DNA of 64,000 nt, from positions 714,791 through 778,790 of the forward strand of contig NZ_JACHJH010000002.1 in NCBI RefSeq assembly GCF_014203555.1, read 5' to 3'. This DNA is from Streptomyces olivoverticillatus (GTDB taxonomy: Bacteria > Actinomycetota > Actinomycetes > Streptomycetales > Streptomycetaceae). Under the pieces are notes generated by a model. The model was not told the origin of the DNA and did not search any database. It was given only the letters and a program-made list of their open reading frames with translations. The position numbers and the translations under genes are program-made. This document shows, one piece after another, positions 34,379-43,120 of this stretch; within the stretch, counting starts at the first letter, position 1, and each line of letters starts with the position of its first letter.

Positions 34379-34786
34379 CTACACGCGCAGCACCGACAAC
34401 CGGGCGAGAGCCTTGTGCCGTGGCGGGGGACGGGGCCACAGCGCCCGCGCGCACCAGGCGCGGACCGAGGCGAACAGCGCGCCGGCCGGGTGCCCGAGGG
34501 CGGCGAGGGAGAGCAGGAGGGCGGCCGTCCAGCCGGCGCCGAGCACGGCGAGGCAGACGGACATCGGGTCCATGCCGCCGTGTTCGGAGTGGGCCGCAGG
34601 GGCCGCGGCCGTACCGGCGGAGGCCATCGGGCCGGGGGCGGCGGTCTGCGTCATCGCCATCGAGGCGTGCGCCGGGGCGTGCCCGTCCGGGTGTCCGAGT
34701 GTGTGCATCGTCACGATGCCCAGCAGCAGCGCGGCGAACAGCAGCAGGCGCCCGCACCAGGCGGCGGCCTTGCGCTGTCCGTACAC
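34379..34786 (-). CDS. DUF6153-type small membrane protein, copper-associated
   Basis: 135 residues from a GTG at 34784-34786, supported by GGAGG six bases before it. It has two hydrophobic segments (about 10-28 and 82-104). Between them lies a His/Met-rich outer loop (HTLGHPDGHAPAHASMAM and HSEHGGMDPM), a pattern typical of metal-binding loops. Its end is basic and Pro-rich. Proteins of this type commonly precede copper genes in Streptomyces; here the multicopper oxidase follows 84 bases downstream. A copper-binding or sensing role is inferred from composition and context, not shown. Confidence 0.75.
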   Translation of the reverse strand: MYGQRKAAAWCGRLLLFAALLLGIVTMHTLGHPDGHAPAHASMAMTQTAAPGPMASAGTAAAPAAHSEHGGMDPMSVCLAVLGAGWTAALLLSLAALGHPAGALFASVRAWCARALWPRPPPRHKALARLSVLRV

Positions 34787-34792
34787 CGTTCG

Positions 34793-34797
34793 CCTCC
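34793..34797 (-). promoter_or_regulatory. ribosome binding site deciding a GTG start for the DUF6153 gene
   Basis: GGAGG on the minus strand, six bases before the GTG at 34786. The frame is open for hundreds of codons upstream, so this site is what fixes the start. Confidence 0.65.
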
Positions 34798-34945
34798 CCG
34801 AGCCCTCCGAACCTCCTGCGCACCTTACCCCCTCCGGGTATACGCGCCGAAGGGCGGCAAGGGAACGGATGTGCACGTAACGGTGGTGAGGGCCGATGAT
34901 GGGGCGAAAACGATCGACGCACGGCCCGAAGGACGCTCTCCCCCC

Positions 34946-36433
34946 ATGACCACCACGGAACAGGTGCGGGAGGAACGTCCCTCCGCCCGTCCCGCCCGCC
35001 CGGACCTCGCCCCCGCTCCGGACACCGCACAGACCCGGCAGTTCATCTCCTGGGCGACCCTCGCGATGATGACCACCGCCTCCGTGGCCAATCTGCGCCC
35101 CGCCCCCTCCATGGCGATCTACGGGCTGGCCGCCGTCTTCCTCTACCTCGTCCCGGCCGTGGTCTTCCTGCTGCCCACCGCCCTGGTCTCGGCCGAGCTC
35201 GCCTCCGGCTGGACCGGAGGCGTCTACCGATGGGTGAGCGAAGGCCTCTCCAAGCCGCTCGGATTCCTGGCCGTCTGGTGCCAGTTCGCGATGACGATCG
35301 CCTACTACCCGAGCCTGCTCGCCTACGTGGCGAGCACCTTCGCCTACGTCGTCGACCCCTCCCTGGCCGGCAACGGGCTCTACATCGCCATCGTCATCGT
35401 CGTCGTGTACTGGTCGGGCGTGCTGATCTCCCTGCGCGGCACCAAGGCCGTGGCCGGGCTCGCGGGCGTGGGCCTGGTCGTCGGCACCCTGATCCCGGGC
35501 GTCGTCCTCGTCGTGCTCGGCCTGGTCTTCCTCGGCCAGGGCAACCCGTCCGCCGCGCCCATGGACACCGGGCATGTGCTGCCGCCGTGGACCGGGCTCG
35601 CCAGCCTGGTCCTGATCGTCAACAACTTCCTGTCCTACGCGGGCATGGAGATGAACGGCGTCCACGTCGCCTCGCTGCGCGAGCCCGGCAAGCAGTTCCC
35701 GCGCGCGATGGCCGCCTCCACCGGCCTCGTCCTGCTGATCTTCATCCTCCCGGCGCTGGCCGTCAGCTGGGTGATGCCGGGCAAGGACCTCAGCCTCACG
35801 GCCGGGGTGATGCAGGCGTTCCAGGGCTTCTTCGACCACTTCCACGTGGGCTGGCTGACCAAGGTCGTCGGCGTGCTGCTCGTCGCTGCGGCGCTCGGCG
35901 GCATGCTCACCTGGCTGTCCGGGCCGTCCAAGGGCCTGCTGATCGTCGCCCGGCAGGAGGGCTATCTGCCGCCCGTCCTGCAGAAGCTCAACCGGCACGG
36001 CGTCCCGCGGAACATCCTGCTCGCCCAGGGCGTGCTGACCACGCTCATCGCCCTGCTCTACGCCTTCGTCCCCGACGTCTCCAGCGCCTACTGGATCTTC
36101 TCGGTCGTCACCGCGCAGATCTACCTCGTCGTCTACCTGCTGATGTTCGCCGCCGTCATCCGGCTGCGCGCCACCCGGCCCGACCACCCGCGGGGCTTCC
36201 GCGTCCCGGCCGTGCACCTGGTCGCGGGCACGGGCTTCGCGGCCTCGCTCGCCGCGATGCTCATCGGCTTCGTACCGCCACAGCAGTTCGGCGGCGGACC
36301 GCTGTGGCGCTACCTGCTCACCGTCGGCGGCGGCCTGCTGGTCATCGGCTTCCTCGCACCGCTGGCCTTCCTCAAGTGCCGCAAGCCGCACTGGGCCACC
36401 ACCGGGCACCGGGAAGCCGCCGCCGTCGAGTAG
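34946..36433 (+). CDS. APC family amino acid permease (GadC-like group)
   Basis: 495 residues from the ATG at 34946, with 12 membrane helices. The first helix FISWATLAMMTTASVANLRPAPSMAIYG fits the glutamate:GABA antiporter branch of the APC superfamily. GWTGGVYRWVSEGLSKPLGFLAVWCQFAM and NNFLSYAGMEMNGVHVASLREPGKQFPRAM are typical of the same branch. GadC itself exchanges glutamate for GABA in acid resistance; here no decarboxylase is adjacent, so the substrate is open. Divergent from the copper pair and followed 43 bases later by a hydrolase gene. Confidence 0.88.
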   Translation: MTTTEQVREERPSARPARPDLAPAPDTAQTRQFISWATLAMMTTASVANLRPAPSMAIYGLAAVFLYLVPAVVFLLPTALVSAELASGWTGGVYRWVSEGLSKPLGFLAVWCQFAMTIAYYPSLLAYVASTFAYVVDPSLAGNGLYIAIVIVVVYWSGVLISLRGTKAVAGLAGVGLVVGTLIPGVVLVVLGLVFLGQGNPSAAPMDTGHVLPPWTGLASLVLIVNNFLSYAGMEMNGVHVASLREPGKQFPRAMAASTGLVLLIFILPALAVSWVMPGKDLSLTAGVMQAFQGFFDHFHVGWLTKVVGVLLVAAALGGMLTWLSGPSKGLLIVARQEGYLPPVLQKLNRHGVPRNILLAQGVLTTLIALLYAFVPDVSSAYWIFSVVTAQIYLVVYLLMFAAVIRLRATRPDHPRGFRVPAVHLVAGTGFAASLAAMLIGFVPPQQFGGGPLWRYLLTVGGGLLVIGFLAPLAFLKCRKPHWATTGHREAAAVE

Positions 36434-36476
36434 CTTGCTCTCGGGCGATGGAGCCGGAGCAACCAGGGGGACGGAC

Positions 36477-37349
36477 ATGAGCGGTACGCAGCGGCCACCG
36501 GGCCGGATGCTGCGCGTCGGGGGAGTACCACTGCACGTCCTGTGCGAGGGGTCCGGTCCGGTGGCCGTGCTCAGCGCCGGGCTCGGCATGGGCTGGTTCG
36601 ACTGGGAGCCGGTCGTACCGCTGCTCACCCCGCACCGCACGGTCGTCCGCTTCGACCGCCCGGGGCTCGGCTTCAGCGCCCCGGCGCTCGAGCCGCCCAC
36701 CGCCGCCGGGGAGGCCGCCCGGATCGCGGGCGTCCTCGACGCGCTGGGCCTGACCGGGCCCGTCACGCTCGTCGGGCACTCCCTCGCCGGATTCCACACC
36801 GAGGCGTTCGCCCGGCTCTACCCGGAGCGCACAGCCGGGCTCGTCCTCGTCGACGCCAGCGTGGAGGAGAATGCCCGGCCCGTGCCCGCCCGCGAGCTGC
36901 GCACGATGGCCGCCGAGATCCGGGGCCTGGCCTTCGCCTCCGCGGGGCTGCCCCGGGCCCTGGGTCCCGCACTGCGCAGGCTCTCGGTCCGCTCGGCCTC
37001 CGTCAAACGCCACGACCCGGCCCCCGCCGACCTGATCCGCCGCACCTACGGCACCGGCCGCGTGGTGCGCGCCGTCCTCATGGAGAACGCCCGCTACCGC
37101 GACGTGGCCGCCGAACTGGAAGAGTTCCGCGCCCACCACCTGCTCCCCCCGGCCCCGGTCACGGTCCTGGCCGCCTCGCCCGGCACCGGCTCCTGGCTGG
37201 AGCGCCGCTGGCTCCAGCGCCAGCGCGCGCTGGCCGCCCGCCTGGACGCCCGCTTCGAAGCCGTGGCCCCGGCCGGCCACCTCCTGATGTACGACCGACC
37301 CCAGTCCATCGCGGCAGCGGTCCTGGCCACACCGTTCCTGCGGACGTAA
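36477..37349 (+). CDS. alpha/beta hydrolase
   Basis: 290 residues from the ATG at 36477, with AGGGGG close upstream. The oxyanion and fold pattern LSAGLGMGWFDWEPVVPLL leads to the nucleophile elbow GHSLAGFHTEAF (Ser near residue 103). A strand ending in LVDASVEE follows, and the catalytic His lies in PAGHLLMYDRP near the end. The lid part (about 140-200) is Arg/Ala-rich and unlike named enzymes. The substrate is unknown. No signal peptide, so probably cytoplasmic. It may be read with the permease upstream. Confidence 0.88.
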   Translation: MSGTQRPPGRMLRVGGVPLHVLCEGSGPVAVLSAGLGMGWFDWEPVVPLLTPHRTVVRFDRPGLGFSAPALEPPTAAGEAARIAGVLDALGLTGPVTLVGHSLAGFHTEAFARLYPERTAGLVLVDASVEENARPVPARELRTMAAEIRGLAFASAGLPRALGPALRRLSVRSASVKRHDPAPADLIRRTYGTGRVVRAVLMENARYRDVAAELEEFRAHHLLPPAPVTVLAASPGTGSWLERRWLQRQRALAARLDARFEAVAPAGHLLMYDRPQSIAAAVLATPFLRT

Positions 37350-37493
37350 GAGGCCGGACCGGCCCTGCAGGCAGGTCGACCATGATCGGGCCCGTGGCCC
37401 ACAATGGAGGCAAGCCGCAGCACGTGCCTGCGGGCACGATGGACACGTGCGGAGAGGTCCTCTCCGAGAGACGAGGCGTTCAGACGTGTGTGC

Positions 37494-37509
37494 GCAACGT
37501 GCTCGAAAC
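37494..37509 (+). promoter_or_regulatory. weak GlnR-box-like half site upstream of glnA2
   Basis: GCAAC-GTGCTC-GAAAC has the GAAAC half and 6-base spacer of a GlnR site, with one mismatch in the first half. Only one such box is visible, where strong GlnR targets usually have two. It is 81 bases before the gene start. Confidence 0.25.
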
Positions 37510-37590
37510 CGTGTGGTGGGATGCTCATGTGCCCCCCGATGTGCCCCGCTGCTTGGGAGCGGACGGCCTGACCAGCGAGGATAGGTAGCT

Positions 37591-38952
37591 ATGGATAAGC
37601 AGCAGGAGTTCGTGCTCCGCACCCTCGAAGAGCGCGACATCCGCTTCGTGCGGCTGTGGTTCACCGACGTGCTCGGGTACCTGAAGTCCGTGGCCGTCGC
37701 CCCCGCGGAGCTCGAGCAGGCCTTCGACGAGGGGATCGGCTTCGACGGGTCCGCCATCGAGGGATTTGCCCGGGTCTACGAGTCGGACATGATCGCCAAG
37801 CCGGATCCGGGGACCTTCCAGATCCTGCCCTGGCGGGCCGAGGCGCCGGGCACCGCCCGGATGTTCTGCGACATCCTGATGCCGGACGGCTCGCCCTCCT
37901 ACGCCGACCCGCGCTACGTGCTCAAGCGCATCCTGGCCAAGACCTCCGACCTCGGCTTCACCTTCTACACCCACCCCGAGATCGAGTTCTTCCTGCTCAA
38001 GAACAAGCCCGTCGACGGCACCCGGCCGGTGCCCGCCGACTCCTCCGGGTACTTCGACCACACCCCGCAGAACGTGGGCATGGACTTCCGCCGCCAGGCC
38101 ATCACCATGCTGGAGTCGATGGGCATCTCGGTGGAGTTCAGCCACCACGAGGGCGCCCCCGGCCAGCAGGAGATCGACCTGCGCTACGCCGACGCGCTCT
38201 CCACCGCCGACAACATCATGACCTTCCGGCTGGTGATGAAGCAGGTCGCGCTGGAGCAGGGCGTCCAGGCCACCTTCATGCCCAAGCCGTTCTCCGAGTA
38301 CCCCGGCTCCGGCATGCACACCCACCTCTCCCTCTTCGAGGGCGACCGCAACGCCTTCCACGAGTCGGGGGCCGAGTACCAGCTGTCCAAGGTCGGCAAG
38401 TCCTTCATCGCCGGGCTGCTCAAGCACGCGGGCGAGATCTCCGCCGTCACCAACCAGTGGGTCAACTCCTACAAGCGCATCTGGGGCGGCTCCCAGCGCA
38501 CCGCCGGCGCCGGCGGCGAGGCCCCCTCGTACATCTGCTGGGGCCACAACAACCGCTCCGCGCTGATCCGGGTGCCCATGTACAAGCCCGGCAAGACCGG
38601 CTCCACCCGCGTCGAGGTCCGCTCCATCGACTCCGGCGCCAATCCCTACCTGACCTACGCGGTCCTGCTGGCCGCGGGGCTTAAGGGCATCGAAGAGGGG
38701 TACGAGCTCCCCGCCGGCGCCGACGACGACGTCTGGGCGCTGTCCGACGCGGAGCGGCGGGCCATGGGCATCGAGCCGCTGCCGCAGAACCTGGGCGAGG
38801 CCATCGAGCTCATGGAGCGCAGCGAGCTGGTCGCCGAGACCCTCGGCGAGCACGTCTTCGACTTCTTCCTGCGCAACAAGAAGCAGGAGTGGGAGGAGTA
38901 CCGGTCGGAAGTGACCGCTTTCGAGCTGCGCAAGATGCTGCCGGTGCTGTAA
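37591..38952 (+). CDS. glnA2: glutamine synthetase-like GlnA2 (type I fold, lacking adenylylation Tyr)
   Basis: 453 residues. The glutamine synthetase fold is complete. Metal and substrate residues are seen in HPEIEFFL (Glu130, Glu132), HHEGAPGQQEID (Glu187, Glu194), GSGMHTHLSLF (His243) and RVEVRSIDSGANPYL (Glu342). In adenylylated type I enzymes a Tyr lies in the NLYDLP segment; here the equivalent stretch is DDDVWALSDAE with Trp382, so GlnE should not modify it. From memory, the S. coelicolor protein of this name glutamylates polyamines rather than ammonia, so glutamine synthesis is probably not its main job. It stands directly upstream of glnE, 72 bases apart. Confidence 0.9.
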   Translation: MDKQQEFVLRTLEERDIRFVRLWFTDVLGYLKSVAVAPAELEQAFDEGIGFDGSAIEGFARVYESDMIAKPDPGTFQILPWRAEAPGTARMFCDILMPDGSPSYADPRYVLKRILAKTSDLGFTFYTHPEIEFFLLKNKPVDGTRPVPADSSGYFDHTPQNVGMDFRRQAITMLESMGISVEFSHHEGAPGQQEIDLRYADALSTADNIMTFRLVMKQVALEQGVQATFMPKPFSEYPGSGMHTHLSLFEGDRNAFHESGAEYQLSKVGKSFIAGLLKHAGEISAVTNQWVNSYKRIWGGSQRTAGAGGEAPSYICWGHNNRSALIRVPMYKPGKTGSTRVEVRSIDSGANPYLTYAVLLAAGLKGIEEGYELPAGADDDVWALSDAERRAMGIEPLPQNLGEAIELMERSELVAETLGEHVFDFFLRNKKQEWEEYRSEVTAFELRKMLPVL

Positions 38953-39024
38953 AGCCGGTGTCGTAAGGCCGGCGTTGTAAGGAACGCGGAGCGAGGAGCT
39001 CCAGGCGATCGGAAGGGCCTGCCC

Positions 39025-42000
39025 ATGACCGTGCCCGAGGGGCGCCGCACCAGCAGCACCTACACCCGGCTGCTGAGACACGGCTTCACCGACACGGCCG
39101 CCGCCGAGCGGCTGCTCGGCACCCCCGGGCTGGCGTCCGTCCGCACCGACCCGGTGCTCCTCGACGCGCTCGGCGGGGCCGCCGACCCCGACCTCGCCCT
39201 GCACGGCCTCGTACGGCTCGTCGAGGCCCAGGACGAGGCCGAGCGGCGGACGCTGCTGGACACCCTGATCACCGCCAAGCCGCTGCGCGACCGGCTGCTC
39301 GGCGTGCTCGGCGCCTCCGAGGCGCTCGGCGACCACCTCTCCCGCCACCCGCACGACTGGCACGTCCTGGAGACCTTCGACTCCGACGACCTGCACCCGG
39401 GCGTCGCCGAATTCGCCCGCGCCCTCGCCGAGGGCGTGCGCGAGGGCTGCGCCGCCGCCCTCGTGCCCGCCGACGCACTGCGTGCCGCCTACCGCCGCTG
39501 CCTGCTGGCCATAGCCGCCCGCGACACGAGCGGCACCGCCGACGTCGCCCAGACCGCCGCCGAACTGGCCGACCTCGCCACCGCCACCCTCCGCGCGGCC
39601 CTGCAGATCGCCGCCGACGAGCACCCCGAGGACGCCGCCGTCTGCCGCCTCGCGGTGATCGGCATGGGCAAGTGCGGCGGCCAGGAGCTCAATTACGTCT
39701 CCGACGTCGACGTGATCTTCGTGGCCGAGGCCAAGGAAGGCATGCCGGAAGGCCCCGCCCTCGCCGCTGCCACCCGCCTCGCCTCCCGCATGATGCGCGT
39801 GTGCTCCGACGTCACCCCCGAAGGCACCATCTGGCCCGTCGACGCCAACCTCCGCCCCGAAGGCCGCAACGGACCCCTGGTCCGCACCCTGAGCAGCCAC
39901 CTCGCCTACTACCAGCGGTGGGCCAAGACCTGGGAGTTCCAGGCACTGCTCAAGGCCCGCCCGGTCGCCGGCGACCCCGAACTCGGGCAGGCCTACGTCG
40001 ACGCCCTCTCCCCGCTGGTGTGGCAGGCCGCCGAGCGGGAGAACTTCGTCGCCGACGTCCAGCAGATGCGCCGCCGCGTCATCGCCTCCATCCCCGCCAC
40101 CCAGGTCGACCGCGAGCTCAAGCTGGGCCCCGGCGGCCTGCGCGACGTCGAATTCGCCGTACAGCTCCTGCAGTTGGTGCACGGCCGCAGCGACGCCACC
40201 CTGCGCGCCGGATCCACCCTCGACGCGCTGGCCGCGCTCGCCGCCGGCGGCTACGTCGGCCGCGCCGACGCCAAGGCGCTCGACGCCGCCTACCGCTTCC
40301 TGCGCGTGATGGAACACCGCATCCAGCTCTACCGGCTGCGCCGCACCCACCTCATGCCCGAGGACGAGGCCGACCTGCGCCGCCTCGGCCGTTCCATCGG
40401 CCTGCGCACGGAACCGGTCGCCGGGCTCGCCAAGGAGTGGAAGCTGCACGCCCGCGAGGTGCGGCGGCTGCACGAGAAGCTGTTCTACCGGCCGCTGCTC
40501 GACGCCGTCGCCCAGCTCGAACCCGGCGAGATCCGCCTCAGCGCCAAGGCGGCCGGCCAGCGCCTGGAAGCCCTCGGCTACCACGACCCGGCCGCCGCCC
40601 TGCGGCACCTGGAGGCCCTCGCCTCCGGCGTCACCCGCAAGGCCGCCATCCAGCGCACCCTGCTGCCCGTCCTGCTCGGCTGGTTCGCCGACTCCGCCGA
40701 CCCCGACGCCGGGCTGCTCAACTTCCACAAGGTCTCCGACGCGCTCGGCAAGACCCCCTGGTACCTGCGGCTGCTGCGCGACGAGGGCGCCGCCGCCGAG
40801 AACCTTGCCCGGGTGCTGTCCGCCGGCCGCCTCGCCCCCGACCTGCTGCTGCGCGCCCCCGAGGCCGTCGCCCTGCTCGGCGACCCCGGCGGCCTGCGCC
40901 CGCGCACCCGCCAGGCGCTGGAGCAGGAGGTGATGGCGGCGGTGGGCCGTGCCGAGAACGCGGAGGCCGGCATCGTCGCCGTCCGGGGGGTGCGCCGCCG
41001 CGAGCTGTTCCGCACCGCCGCCGCCGACATCATCGGGGCCTACGGGCCCTCCCGTTCGGGCAACGGCGTGCACGTCACCGGCGAACACGGCACCGGCTCG
41101 CGCGGCGCCGCCGAGACCGCGGGCACCGAGCCCGGCGCCCGCGTGGACACCGTGGGCGACGCCGTCTCCGACCTCAACGCCGCCGCCATCGCCGGAGCCC
41201 TGCGCGCGGCCGTGCGCGCCGAGTGGGGCGACACCCTGCCCACCCGCTTCGCCGTCATCGGCATGGGCCGCTTCGGCGGCCACGAGCAGGGCTACGGCTC
41301 CGACGCCGACGTCCTGTTCGTCCACGAGCCCCGCGAGGGCGTCGGCGACGAGGAGGCGGCCAAGGCCGCCTTCGCCGTCGCGGGCGAGATGCGCCGGCTG
41401 CTCCAACTGCCCACCACCGACCCGCCGCTGCTCGTCGACGCCGACCTGCGCCCCGAGGGCAAGTCCGGCCCTATCGTGCGCAGCCTCGCCTCCTACGCCG
41501 CCTACTACCGGCGCTGGTCGCTGGTGTGGGAGAGCCAGGCGCTGCTGCGTGCCGAGCCGGTGGCGGGCGATGCGGAGCTGGGCGCGCGCTTCATCGAGCT
41601 GATCGACCCGCTGCGGTACCCCGTCGAGGGCCTCGGCGAGGACGCGGTGCGCGAAATCCGGCGGCTGAAGGCCCGGATGGAGTCCGAGCGGCTGCCGCGC
41701 GGCGCCGACCCCACCACCCACACCAAGCTGGGCCGCGGCGGCCTGTCGGACGTGGAGTGGACCGTGCAGCTGCTGCAGATGCGGCACGGCTGGGCCGAGC
41801 CCGGCCTGCGCACGACCCGGACCCGGGAAGCGCTCGCCGCGGCCCACGCGGCGGAGCTGGTCTCCACCGACGACGCCCGGATACTGGACGAGGCGTGGGT
41901 GCTGGCCACCAGCGTGCGCAATGCCGTGATGCTGGTGCGCGGCCGGGCCCAGGACACCTTCCCCGGCGACCCCCGCGAGCTGGCCGCCGTCGGCCGCTAC

Positions 42001-42102
42001 CTGGGCTACGAGCCGGGCCACGTGGGGGACATGCTGGACGACTACCGGCGCACCACCCGGCGGGCCCGCGCCGTGGTCGAGGAGCTGTTCTACGGGGCCT
42101 GA
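39025..42102 (+). CDS. glnE: bifunctional glutamine synthetase adenylyltransferase/deadenylylase
   Basis: 1025 residues, the usual actinobacterial size. Two nucleotidyltransferase domains are seen. The N-terminal one has AVIGMGKCGGQELNYVSDVDVIFV at about residues 209-232 (removal of AMP). The C-terminal one has AVIGMGRFGGHEQGYGSDADVLFV at about 742-765 (addition). Each is followed by a helical GlnE/PII-uridylyl-type domain, with LGPGGLRDVEFAVQLLQL and LGRGGLSDVEWTVQLLQM as the matching pair. It adjusts GlnA1 activity to nitrogen status under control of PII. The target GlnA is encoded elsewhere, since the adjacent GlnA2 lacks the Tyr. The opposite strand is open for 4.5 kb here only because of G+C content. 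Confidence 0.95.
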   Translation: MTVPEGRRTSSTYTRLLRHGFTDTAAAERLLGTPGLASVRTDPVLLDALGGAADPDLALHGLVRLVEAQDEAERRTLLDTLITAKPLRDRLLGVLGASEALGDHLSRHPHDWHVLETFDSDDLHPGVAEFARALAEGVREGCAAALVPADALRAAYRRCLLAIAARDTSGTADVAQTAAELADLATATLRAALQIAADEHPEDAAVCRLAVIGMGKCGGQELNYVSDVDVIFVAEAKEGMPEGPALAAATRLASRMMRVCSDVTPEGTIWPVDANLRPEGRNGPLVRTLSSHLAYYQRWAKTWEFQALLKARPVAGDPELGQAYVDALSPLVWQAAERENFVADVQQMRRRVIASIPATQVDRELKLGPGGLRDVEFAVQLLQLVHGRSDATLRAGSTLDALAALAAGGYVGRADAKALDAAYRFLRVMEHRIQLYRLRRTHLMPEDEADLRRLGRSIGLRTEPVAGLAKEWKLHAREVRRLHEKLFYRPLLDAVAQLEPGEIRLSAKAAGQRLEALGYHDPAAALRHLEALASGVTRKAAIQRTLLPVLLGWFADSADPDAGLLNFHKVSDALGKTPWYLRLLRDEGAAAENLARVLSAGRLAPDLLLRAPEAVALLGDPGGLRPRTRQALEQEVMAAVGRAENAEAGIVAVRGVRRRELFRTAAADIIGAYGPSRSGNGVHVTGEHGTGSRGAAETAGTEPGARVDTVGDAVSDLNAAAIAGALRAAVRAEWGDTLPTRFAVIGMGRFGGHEQGYGSDADVLFVHEPREGVGDEEAAKAAFAVAGEMRRLLQLPTTDPPLLVDADLRPEGKSGPIVRSLASYAAYYRRWSLVWESQALLRAEPVAGDAELGARFIELIDPLRYPVEGLGEDAVREIRRLKARMESERLPRGADPTTHTKLGRGGLSDVEWTVQLLQMRHGWAEPGLRTTRTREALAAAHAAELVSTDDARILDEAWVLATSVRNAVMLVRGRAQDTFPGDPRELAAVGRYLGYEPGHVGDMLDDYRRTTRRARAVVEELFYGA

Positions 42103-42141
42103 ACCCCGCCGTCTGACGGGGCCCGGCCCGGTGCGTTCGCT

Positions 42142-43002
42142 TCACCCAGCATCGCGCCGGGCGCCGCGCGCCGCCACCTGGCGGGCGAGGCGGCAGGGCA
42201 GGGCCCCGTACCAGGCGTAGGACAGCGCGAAGCCGAAGGACAGGCAGAGCAGTCCGCCCACCGCGTCCAGCCAGAAGTGGTTGGCGGTCGAGACGATCAC
42301 CACGAGCGTGGTCACCGGGTACAGCACCCCGAGCACCCTGGCCCACAGCGGGCGGGCCAGCAACGCGATGGTGACGCCGCACCATGTCGACCAGCCGATG
42401 TGCATCGAGGGCATGGCCGCGTACTGGTTGGACATGTTGGCGAGGTTGCCCGAGGCCATCGAGCCCCAGGTGTGGTGCACGACGACCGTGTCGACGAAGC
42501 CCAGGCCGTCCATCAGCCGGGGTGGAGCAAGCGGATACAGGTAGTAACCGAGCAGGGCCACGGCGGTGGTGGCGAACAGGCTCAGCCGCGCCGCCGCATA
42601 CCGCCCGGGATGCCAGCGGTAGAGCCAGACCAGCACGCCGATCGTCAGCACGAAATGCAGCGTGGCGTAGTAGTAGTTCATGCCCACGATCAACCACGTC
42701 ACCGAATTCACGGCTTGGTTGACGGTGTGCTCGACGGCGATGTGCAGGCTCTGCTCGGCCTGCCAGATCCAGTCCGCGTTGCGCAGGGCGGCCGCTCTCT
42801 GCTCGGGCACGGCGTTGCGGACGAGCGAATACGTCCAGTAACTCACCGCAATCAGCAACACCTCGAACCAGAGGCGCGGATGCCGCGGGGAGCGCAGCTT
42901 CCGCAAGCCCACGCGGTCCTGCGACGGCCGGTCCACACGCTCCTCGGTGGGTGGTGGGGCGGCCGTCCGGTCTTCCAGGGTCCTCACTGTCGCTTCACCC
43001 AT
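42142..43002 (-). CDS. PAP2-superfamily membrane phosphatase
   Basis: 286 residues with six predicted helices. The catalytic segments are AAMPSMHIGWSTWCG and STANHFWLDAVGGLL, matching the SxxxHxxxxxxH plus HxxxD pattern of PAP2_3 / inositol phosphorylceramide synthase-like proteins. Such enzymes dephosphorylate lipid phosphates on the outer membrane face. NADWIWQAEQSLHIAVEHTVNQ before helix 2 is typical of the same subgroup. The exact lipid substrate is unknown. The ATG at 43000-43002 has no strong ribosome site; a start a few codons later is possible. Convergent with glnE. Confidence 0.88.
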   Translation of the reverse strand: MGEATVRTLEDRTAAPPPTEERVDRPSQDRVGLRKLRSPRHPRLWFEVLLIAVSYWTYSLVRNAVPEQRAAALRNADWIWQAEQSLHIAVEHTVNQAVNSVTWLIVGMNYYYATLHFVLTIGVLVWLYRWHPGRYAAARLSLFATTAVALLGYYLYPLAPPRLMDGLGFVDTVVVHHTWGSMASGNLANMSNQYAAMPSMHIGWSTWCGVTIALLARPLWARVLGVLYPVTTLVVIVSTANHFWLDAVGGLLCLSFGFALSYAWYGALPCRLARQVAARGARRDAG

Positions 43003-43120
43003 GGGGAAAGAGTGTGCCAGAAAGCACTCGGCCGCAGATCGTCCTCAAGACCGGGCTTCGCGGCTTTCGGCCGGATTCGCCACGCCCTCTTGAGGGATGG
43101 CGCGAGCGCCTGTACGGACG

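Noticed and set aside
37494..37509. GlnR control of glnA2
   Set aside because: Only one imperfect box is present, where strong GlnR targets usually have two; it is listed with low confidence and not used as a finding.
37525..42021. 1498-residue open frame on the minus strand
   Set aside because: It lies exactly opposite glnA2 and glnE, has Gly/Val/Ala/Arg-biased composition and no domain. It arises from the high G+C third positions.
39672..42116. 814-residue plus-strand frame inside glnE
   Set aside because: It is the +2 frame of glnE, extremely Arg/Pro-rich, without domains.
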